Source of the DNA: Paraflavitalea sp. CAU 1676
Lineage (GTDB): Bacteria; Bacteroidota; Bacteroidia; Chitinophagales; Chitinophagaceae
NCBI RefSeq assembly: GCF_029223285.1
Contig: NZ_JARHUJ010000007.1
Location: 496,001-560,000, forward strand
DNA: 64,000 nucleotides
Direction: 5' to 3'
The translations under genes were made by a program, and so were the position numbers. Below the pieces are notes generated by a model. The model was not told the origin of the DNA. It searched no databases and saw nothing but the letters and a program-made list of their open reading frames with translations. Below, piece by piece: positions 58,895 through 64,000 of this stretch (position 1 is its first letter; every line of letters starts with the position of its first letter).

Positions 58895-59458
58895 ATGCAA
58901 CTCTACATCAAGAATATGGTTTGTGACCGCTGTGTACTGGTAGTACAACAGCAATTGGATAAACAGGGAATCGCTTACACCAACATACAATTGGGAGAAG
59001 TAGAGCTGCCACAGGTCCCGCCCGAAGATCAGTTGCAATCATTGAGAACCAGCCTCCAGTCGCTGGGTTTCGAACTGCTCGACAATAAAAAAAGCACGAC
59101 GGTCGAGAAGATCAAGAACACCATCATCCAGCTCATTCACCACAGTGATGGCGAAGAGGCTGTCAAGAAACTCTCTGTAATACTGGAAGAGAAACTGCAG
59201 CTGGATTATCATTACCTCACTACCCTCTTTTCATCGGTAGAAGGCGTAACGATCGAGAAATATGCCATCCTGCAGCGGGTAGAGAAAGCCAAAGAATTGT
59301 TAATGTATGATGAGCTCAGCCTCGGCCAGATCGCCGACCAGCTTGGCTACAGCAGCGTACAACACCTGTCGCAACAATTCAAAAAGATCACCGGCCTCAC
59401 GCCTTCTCATTTCAAACAACTTCGCGAAAACAAACGCAAACCACTCGACAAAGTTTGA
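58895..59458 (+). CDS. AraC-type regulator with N-terminal HMA-like metal-binding domain
   Basis: 187 residues from the ATG at 58895; the longer frame reads through the promoter box. Residues 1-70 have an HMA-like beta-alpha-beta fold with MVCDRCV (Cys10, Cys13) in the position of the copper-binding CxxC loop and a C-terminal SLGFELLD strand. The C-terminal AraC-type DNA-binding half (about 90-180) has the recognition helix LGQIADQLGYSSVQHLSQQFKKI. It lies 131 bp upstream of copA on the same strand. A copper(I)-sensing regulator that controls copA and the chaperone is the natural inference; repression or activation cannot be told. Confidence 0.85.
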   Translation: MQLYIKNMVCDRCVLVVQQQLDKQGIAYTNIQLGEVELPQVPPEDQLQSLRTSLQSLGFELLDNKKSTTVEKIKNTIIQLIHHSDGEEAVKKLSVILEEKLQLDYHYLTTLFSSVEGVTIEKYAILQRVEKAKELLMYDELSLGQIADQLGYSSVQHLSQQFKKITGLTPSHFKQLRENKRKPLDKV

Positions 59459-59480
59459 TGCCGTCTCCCCTTCCCTCGTC

Positions 59481-59511
59481 GCCTCGTTGCCTCAGTTGCC
59501 TCGCTGCCTCA
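59481..59511. repeat. GCCTC short tandem repeat upstream of copA
   Basis: Four copies of GCCTC spaced 8, 9 and 8 bases apart (GCCTCGTT, GCCTCAGTT, GCCTCGCT, GCCTCA), directly before AATTATATAACTCC. It lies between the regulator stop and the copA promoter element. Confidence 0.6.
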
Positions 59512-59532
59512 TAATTATATAACTCCTCCCCC

Positions 59533-59573
59533 TAATCCTGTAACAGATCCGGCAGCCAGGCAAAGTAGCTTTG
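59533..59573 (+). promoter_or_regulatory. copA promoter with element shared with copZ
   Basis: TAATCCTGTAA (59533-59543), GGCAGCCAGG (59551-59560) and the box TAGCTTTG (59566-59573), 16 bases before the copA ATG. The same 11-mer and 10-mer occur upstream of the CopZ-like gene, with the 11-mer again exactly 33 bp from its promoter box. The 11-mer sits in the -33 region, fitting an activator or sensor site. Confidence 0.6.
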
Positions 59574-59589
59574 TACAAATGTTCGGATT

Positions 59590-61851
59590 ATGTCAACAGC
59601 AATAGCCACCAAAGCACCAAAGCACACTACCAACACCCAATACATTAAAGAAACCTTCCCGGTACTCGAGATGACTTGTGCCGCCTGTGCCGTCAGCGTC
59701 GAGTCGATGCTGCAATCAGTGCCCGGCGTACAGCAGGCCGGCGTCAACTTCGCCAACCAAACCGCCTGGGTTGAATATGACCCGACGCTGGCTACTCCCC
59801 AACAATTACAAAGCACTATACGTTCCATCGGGTACGACCTCGTTATCGATAAGGAAAACCAGGACGAAGTAAAGGAGGAAGCCCAGCAGCGCCATTACCG
59901 AAATGTTAAGCAACGTACCATCTGGTCCATCGGGCTTTCACTGCCCATCGTTGTGATCGGTATGTTCTTTATGAACATGCCCTACGGCAACTGGATCATG
60001 ATGATACTCTCCACACCGGTCGTATTCTACTTTGGCCGTAGCTTTTTCGTCAACGCCTGGAAGCAGGCTACCCATCGCAAAGCCAATATGGATACGCTGG
60101 TAGCGTTGAGCACCGGCATCGCCTGGCTCTTCAGCGCCTTCAATACCATCTACCCGGCATTCTGGCACCAGCGGGGAATGCATCCACACGTGTATTTCGA
60201 AGCCGCCGCCGTGGTCATTGCCTTTATCTCGTTAGGAAAGCTCCTCGAAGAAAAAGCCAAATCCAATACTTCCTCCGCCATCAAAAAACTGATCGGGCTG
60301 CAACCGAAAACGGTATTACTGGTGCAACCCGATGGCAACACCATCGAAGTACCGGTAACGCAGGTTCAAGTGAACGATATACTACTGGTAAAACCCGGCG
60401 AAAAGATCCCGGTCGACGGCGCCCTCACCGAAGGCACCTCGTTTGTTGATGAAAGTATGATCACCGGTGAGCCCTTACCCGCTGGCAAACAATCCGGCGA
60501 CCTTGTATACGCAGGCACCATCAACCAAAAAGGCAGCTTCCGCTTCCGCGCCGCTAAAGTAGGCGGCGATACCCTGTTGGCACAGATCATCAAAATGGTA
60601 CAGGAAGCGCAGGGCAGCAAAGCGCCCGTACAAAAACTGGTCGATAAGATCGCCGGCATCTTTGTACCCATCGTCATTGGCATATCCATCCTCACCTTCA
60701 TCACCTGGATGATCCTTGGCGGCGACAATGCCTTTACCCACGCCCTGCTCACCGCCGTAACGGTATTGGTCATAGCCTGTCCCTGTGCCCTTGGCCTGGC
60801 CACCCCTACCGCCATCATGGTCGGTGTAGGCAAGGGAGCCGAAAACAATATCCTCATCAAGGATGCCGAAAGCCTTGAACTGGCGCACCAGGTCAACGCC
60901 CTCATCCTCGATAAAACCGGCACCATCACCGAAGGCAAGCCTTCCGTTACCACCATCATCTGGAATGATGAAGTGGCACAACGCACCAAACACGAATCGA
61001 TACTCTACACACTCGAACAACATTCCGAGCACCCCCTTTCGCAGGCAGTAATGCATTACCTGCAGGCGCCTGTTGAATCTATTACCTACAGCCAGGTGGA
61101 AAGCATCACCGGCATGGGCATAAAAGGCAGCTTGAAAGGCACCACCTGGTTAGTCGGAAACCCGCAACTGATGCAACAAGCCGGCATCACCATTGCACCC
61201 TCCCTGGCAGCTACAGCAACAAGCCTGCAGGAAGCCGCTCAAACCGTTGTCTATTTTGCCGGCAATCAACAACTGATCGCCATCATCGCGATAGCAGACA
61301 AGATCAAGGCCACGTCGCAGCAGGCCATTAACACACTGCAGCAAAAAGGAATAGAAGTGTACATGCTCACCGGCGACAATGAACATACGGCTGCCGCAGT
61401 AGCCCGCGAAACCGGCATCAAACATTATAAAGCCTCAGTAATGCCGGCCGGCAAGGCAGCCTTTGTAAAAGAACTGCAGCAAGCGGGTAAAATAGTAGCC
61501 ATGGTGGGCGATGGTATCAACGACTCGCAGGCACTGGCGCAGGCCGATGTAAGCATCGCCATGGGCAAAGGAACCGATATCGCGATGGATGTGGCGAAGA
61601 TGACGCTCATCACTTCCGATCTCAACAGTATACCCAAAGCATTGGCCCTTTCCACGAAAACGGTACGCACTATCCGCCAAAACCTGTTCTGGGCCTTTAT
61701 CTATAACCTAATCGGCATACCCATCGCAGCCGGTTTGCTCTACCCCATCAACGGCTTCCTGCTCGATCCCATGATCGCTGGCGCCGCTATGGCCCTGAGC
61801 TCCGTAAGTGTCGTCACCAATAGCCTAAGACTGAAAGCAGCTAAACTGTAA
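59590..61851 (+). CDS. copA: Copper-exporting P1B-type ATPase
   Basis: 753 residues. One N-terminal HMA domain with MTCAAC (Cys30, Cys33). Transmembrane helices follow, with CPC (Cys397-Pro-Cys399) in the transport helix, the phosphorylated Asp441 in DKTGT, the SEHPLSQA His-Pro motif, the hinge [12 protein letters not shown] and final helices with [11 protein letters not shown] and [14 protein letters not shown]. This set is diagnostic of P1B-1 Cu(I)-exporting ATPases. It moves Cu(I) from cytosol to periplasm and should protect from copper excess. It is preceded by an HMA-AraC regulator and followed 27 bp later by a flavoprotein reductase. Confidence 0.97.
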   Translation: MSTAIATKAPKHTTNTQYIKETFPVLEMTCAACAVSVESMLQSVPGVQQAGVNFANQTAWVEYDPTLATPQQLQSTIRSIGYDLVIDKENQDEVKEEAQQRHYRNVKQRTIWSIGLSLPIVVIGMFFMNMPYGNWIMMILSTPVVFYFGRSFFVNAWKQATHRKANMDTLVALSTGIAWLFSAFNTIYPAFWHQRGMHPHVYFEAAAVVIAFISLGKLLEEKAKSNTSSAIKKLIGLQPKTVLLVQPDGNTIEVPVTQVQVNDILLVKPGEKIPVDGALTEGTSFVDESMITGEPLPAGKQSGDLVYAGTINQKGSFRFRAAKVGGDTLLAQIIKMVQEAQGSKAPVQKLVDKIAGIFVPIVIGISILTFITWMILGGDNAFTHALLTAVTVLVIACPCALGLATPTAIMVGVGKGAENNILIKDAESLELAHQVNALILDKTGTITEGKPSVTTIIWNDEVAQRTKHESILYTLEQHSEHPLSQAVMHYLQAPVESITYSQVESITGMGIKGSLKGTTWLVGNPQLMQQAGITIAPSLAATATSLQEAAQTVVYFAGNQQLIAIIAIADKIKATSQQAINTLQQKGIEVYMLTGDNEHTAAAVARETGIKHYKASVMPAGKAAFVKELQQAGKIVAMVGDGINDSQALAQADVSIAMGKGTDIAMDVAKMTLITSDLNSIPKALALSTKTVRTIRQNLFWAFIYNLIGIPIAAGLLYPINGFLLDPMIAGAAMALSSVSVVTNSLRLKAAKL

Positions 61852-61878
61852 CCAAACCCTATCCGATAGCATCAACTA

Positions 61879-62910
61879 ATGAACAACGCCTATACCTGGA
61901 GAGCAGCCGCCGTTATCCGCGAAACCCACGACACCGTCACCGTGGTCTTCGATACCGGCGGCGCTTTCTTTACTTATCACCCCGGACAATACATCAGCCT
62001 CACCCTGCTCATCGACGGCGAACCGGTAACGAGGGCCTACTCCCTCAGCTCTTCGCCCAACTCGGCACAGCCCCCGGCCATCACCGTGAAAAAAATTACC
62101 GGCGGCATCATGAGTACGCACATCGTAGAGCAGGCACACAGTATCCGGCATTGGCGGGTGGAGGGACCTTTCGGATCCTTTACACCGCCACCCGGTAAGC
62201 ATTTTGTATTGATGGCCGGCGGGAGCGGCATCACACCGCTTTATTCGATCGCCAACCACCTGCTGCGACAATCCCCTGCCATCAACATCACCCTGCTGTA
62301 TAGCTGCCGGTCACAAGCCGATATCATATTCGCCAGGCAGCTGGAACAATGGCAACACCTGTATCCGGGTCGCACCCAAACCTTTATCGCCCTCTCTGCC
62401 GGTCAGGATACGGACCACCCACACTTACCAGGCAGAATGAACAAATTGCTGGTAAAGAAACTGCTGCGCAAAGCAGAAGCCCTGCCAACGCCGGCTACGC
62501 ATTACTTTCTCTGCGGACCAGATGGCCTTATGGAGCAATACGAAGCAGCCCTGGCCGCTATCGAAGTACCCGCCACTAATATCTTCCGCGAAAGGTTCAA
62601 TCCTGAAACCATCGCTACGGCACAACTGCCGCAGCAGGTACATGAAGTAATGCTGCACTATTACGAGCGCTCAAACCTGCTCGAAGTGCAGCCGGGCAAC
62701 ACAATATTGACAACCGCTCTCGGCGAAGGAGTCCCCATTCCCTATTCCTGCAAAACAGGCACCTGTGGTAAATGCGCCGGTAAACTAGTGGCCGGCCACA
62801 TCACCATGCCCGCCAACTATGCCCTCGGGGCCGAACAGCTACAGGAAGGCATGATCCTGCTGTGCCAAAGCTATCCGCTCAACGACGATGTGACCATCGA
62901 GATCGGTTAA
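61879..62910 (+). CDS. PaaE-like ferredoxin-type flavin reductase (FAD-NAD-2Fe2S)
   Basis: 343 residues in three domains: FAD-binding (about 1-105; RAYSLSSSP), NAD(P)-binding (about 110-235; MAGGSGITPLYSI, FLCGPDGLM) and a C-terminal plant-type [2Fe-2S] domain (about 250-343) with Cys291, Cys296, Cys299 and Cys329. It should pass electrons from NAD(P)H through FAD to the iron-sulphur cluster and on to an unknown acceptor. It is co-transcribed with copA (27-bp gap). No partner oxygenase is present. A role in reducing Cu(II) or repairing copper-damaged clusters is inference from position only. Confidence 0.92.
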   Translation: MNNAYTWRAAAVIRETHDTVTVVFDTGGAFFTYHPGQYISLTLLIDGEPVTRAYSLSSSPNSAQPPAITVKKITGGIMSTHIVEQAHSIRHWRVEGPFGSFTPPPGKHFVLMAGGSGITPLYSIANHLLRQSPAINITLLYSCRSQADIIFARQLEQWQHLYPGRTQTFIALSAGQDTDHPHLPGRMNKLLVKKLLRKAEALPTPATHYFLCGPDGLMEQYEAALAAIEVPATNIFRERFNPETIATAQLPQQVHEVMLHYYERSNLLEVQPGNTILTTALGEGVPIPYSCKTGTCGKCAGKLVAGHITMPANYALGAEQLQEGMILLCQSYPLNDDVTIEIG

Positions 62911-62935
62911 CTGAAAATTATGTACAAAACGACCT

Positions 62936-62976
62936 TAATCCTGTAAAAGGGAGGCCAGGCAGCCAGGGTAACTTTA
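62936..62976 (+). promoter_or_regulatory. copZ promoter with element shared with copA
   Basis: TAATCCTGTAA (62936-62946), GGCAGCCAGG (62958-62967) and a promoter box TAACTTTA (62969-62976), 41 bases before the ATG. The 11-mer is 33 bp from the box, as for copA. The 10-mer is shifted by 4 bp relative to copA. Confidence 0.6.
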
Positions 62977-63017
62977 CATCAGCAAACAAAGCAATTAATA
63001 ACATTAATAGATAGAAC

Positions 63018-63230
63018 ATGAAAACAGTACAATTCAAAACGAATATCAAATGCACCGGCTGTTTGGGTAAAGTAACACCCGGACTCAATGAAACAGCCGG
63101 AGAAGACAATTGGGAAGTAGATCTTCAATCACTTGATAAAGTATTGACCATATCGGCAGATGATATCAATGAAACGAAGATCCGGGAAGCAGTCGAGAAA
63201 GCAGGCTACAAAGCAGAAAAGCTCCATTAA
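63018..63230 (+). CDS. copZ: CopZ-like copper chaperone (HMA domain)
   Basis: 70 residues forming one HMA domain. The metal loop is IKCTGCLGKV (Cys12, Cys15), and the strand-helix end is IREAVEKAGYKAEKL. The conserved Met before the first Cys of classical CopZ (MxCxxC) is Ile-Lys here, and the linker EDNWEVDLQS is acidic. It should carry Cu(I) to CopA or to the regulator. Transcription probably starts at its own promoter, which shares an element with copA. Confidence 0.88.
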   Translation: MKTVQFKTNIKCTGCLGKVTPGLNETAGEDNWEVDLQSLDKVLTISADDINETKIREAVEKAGYKAEKLH

Positions 63231-63264
63231 GGCACTCAGTAAGGTTTAGTTAACAGTATCAATG

Positions 63265-63291
63265 ATAAATGGCCGCATAGCGGCCATTTAT
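63265..63291. terminator. Strong hairpin after copZ
   Basis: ATAAATGGCCGC and GCGGCCATTTAT form a perfect 12-bp stem with a 3-base loop, about 35 bp after the copZ stop. A classic T-run is missing, but the stem is strong enough to end or stabilise the transcript. Confidence 0.6.
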
Positions 63292-63351
63292 GGCTCATTA
63301 AAATATAAAACACCCTGAAAATTATATAACCCGGGCTTAACTCCTTAGGAC

Positions 63352-63359
63352 TACATTTG
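63352..63359 (+). promoter_or_regulatory. TAnnTTTG box of the HYC_CC_PP gene
   Basis: TACATTTG, 8 bases before the ATG at 63368. At 63320 there is AATTATATAACCC, close to AATTATATAACTCC found upstream of copA. Confidence 0.5.
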
Positions 63360-63367
63360 TAACTGGA

Positions 63368-63775
63368 ATGAAAAAATTCATCGTTGCTATATTATCCATC
63401 CTCTACATCAGCTCGGCTGCGGGCGCTACCGTGCACCTGCACTATTGCATGGGTAAGCTCGTAGACATGGGCCTCTGGCACGGAAAGGCACCCAAATGCA
63501 GCAACTGTGAATCGAAGAAAAAGATGGCCGCCACCTGCAGCAAAAAATGCTGCAAGGATAAACACCAGCAGGTAAAAGTTCCCAAAGACCAGAAAACGGC
63601 GGCAACTGTTGCCTTCGAAGGGATGCACCTCAGCGCCATTGCGCTGCCGGCAAAATACCCTGTACTGCCCGAGGCCATCGTACTGGCCGAAAAATTCGCC
63701 TACCCACCTTCGAATGCTCCCCCGCAAGAAGGAACCGGCAAGCTATACCTGCTCCACAGCATCTTCCTTATTTGA
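63368..63775 (+). CDS. HYC_CC_PP-family exported cysteine-rich protein
   Basis: 135 residues with a signal peptide (about 1-20, AAGA). The mature protein starts with HLHYC (Cys27) and has Cys44, Cys47, Cys57 and the pair Cys61-Cys62, followed by a His/Lys segment and a PP-containing tail (YPPSNAPP). This matches the small Bacteroidota family named after its HYC, CC and PP motifs, often found near metal-transport genes. Six cysteines plus histidines suggest periplasmic copper or other soft-metal binding. It lies in the copper island with its own promoter box. Confidence 0.85.
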   Translation: MKKFIVAILSILYISSAAGATVHLHYCMGKLVDMGLWHGKAPKCSNCESKKKMAATCSKKCCKDKHQQVKVPKDQKTAATVAFEGMHLSAIALPAKYPVLPEAIVLAEKFAYPPSNAPPQEGTGKLYLLHSIFLI

Positions 63776-63798
63776 TACAGCCTCCTCTCCGGCATTGC

Positions 63799-63841
63799 CT
63801 TCAGCAATATAGCTGAAGCGCCTCTGTGGGTTTCACCCACA
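63799..63841 (+). terminator. Two successive hairpins after the HYC_CC_PP gene
   Basis: CTTCAGC/GCTGAAG (63799-63818, loop AATATA) and TGTGGGT/ACCCACA (63825-63841, loop TTC), the latter followed by a weak CTCCTTTTA run. They lie in the leader of the next gene, so attenuation is an alternative. Confidence 0.4.
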
Positions 63842-63878
63842 CCATCTCCTTTTACAGTACAATAAAACATGTTGTTTT

Positions 63879-64000
63879 ATGCAATTCAACCTGCGCACAG
63901 TAGCCATGGCTACCGGCTTTGCTATACTTATTGCTACCATCGCCATTTCATGCCGTCAGCATAAAATGGATGATAGGAAGATGACGGAAAAGAACATCAA
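63879..64000 (+). CDS. Start of a lipoprotein gene (partial)
   Basis: From the ATG at 63879 the frame reads MQFNLRTVAM, a hydrophobic stretch and IAISC (a lipobox), then RQHKMDDRKMTEKN to the window edge with no stop. A lipoprotein in the metal island; function cannot be told from 40 residues. A small dyad AAAACA/TGTTTT (63864-63878) directly precedes the ATG. Confidence 0.7.
   Translation, partial: MQFNLRTVAMATGFAILIATIAISCRQHKMDDRKMTEKNI

Overview
The window looks like a chromosomal segment of a soil- or plant-associated member of the Bacteroidota, most likely Chitinophagaceae. The evidence is tandem SusC/SusD pairs, a one-protein hybrid two-component sensor, a BACON-domain lipoprotein, many lipoprotein signals, TAnnTTTG-type promoter boxes and few Shine-Dalgarno sequences. 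The genus is inference.

Layout. (1) 1-2514: the tail of a large protein, then five small minus-strand genes, one of them a SUKH-3-type immunity protein; this resembles an immunity-gene island. A gene-poor stretch of about 1 kb follows, with a short 11-bp tandem repeat and decayed sequence. (2) 3571-27525: a complete xylan utilisation locus. One minus-strand unit encodes a pseudo-receiver AraC regulator, a double CE1 esterase, a CE6-like acetylesterase and a GH43. A plus-strand unit encodes the hybrid sensor and a lipoprotein GH10 xylanase. A long minus-strand operon has the order susC-susD-susC-susD-XusE-like-GH10, the core Xus arrangement. Together these would sense xylo-oligosaccharides, cut xylan at the surface, import the products and remove acetyl, feruloyl, xylosyl or arabinosyl groups in the periplasm. 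(3) 27526-28860: a 1.3-kb gene-poor scar with a porin C-terminal fragment, a strict 11-bp-period array of 17 units, and the start of a decayed MARQK-type gene. (4) 28861-32604: an AraC regulator, a sigma-54 activator and an exported catalase-related peroxidase. (5) 32637-48432: a second glycan cluster without SusC/D (GH2, GH71/99-like, BACON lipoprotein, GH116, GH95, two GH20), which suggests a fucose-, galactose- and hexosamine-containing glycan rather than xylan. (6) 48659-57165: a DUF481 protein, a membrane-bound AraC regulator, a small conserved protein, a DJ-1/PfpI protein and a four-gene outer-membrane/DUF1254 unit. (7) 57356-64000: a metal-handling island with a ChrB_C-AraC fusion, a small exported protein, an HMA-AraC regulator, a CopA ATPase, a PaaE-like flavoprotein, a CopZ-like chaperone, an HYC_CC_PP protein and the start of a further lipoprotein. 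copA and the chaperone share an upstream element at identical spacing from the promoter box.

All functions are inferred by reading motifs in the sequence; no database search was run. The most unusual items are the 11-bp-period array at 28379-28565, the shared copper-island promoter element, and the metal-domain/AraC fusion regulators.
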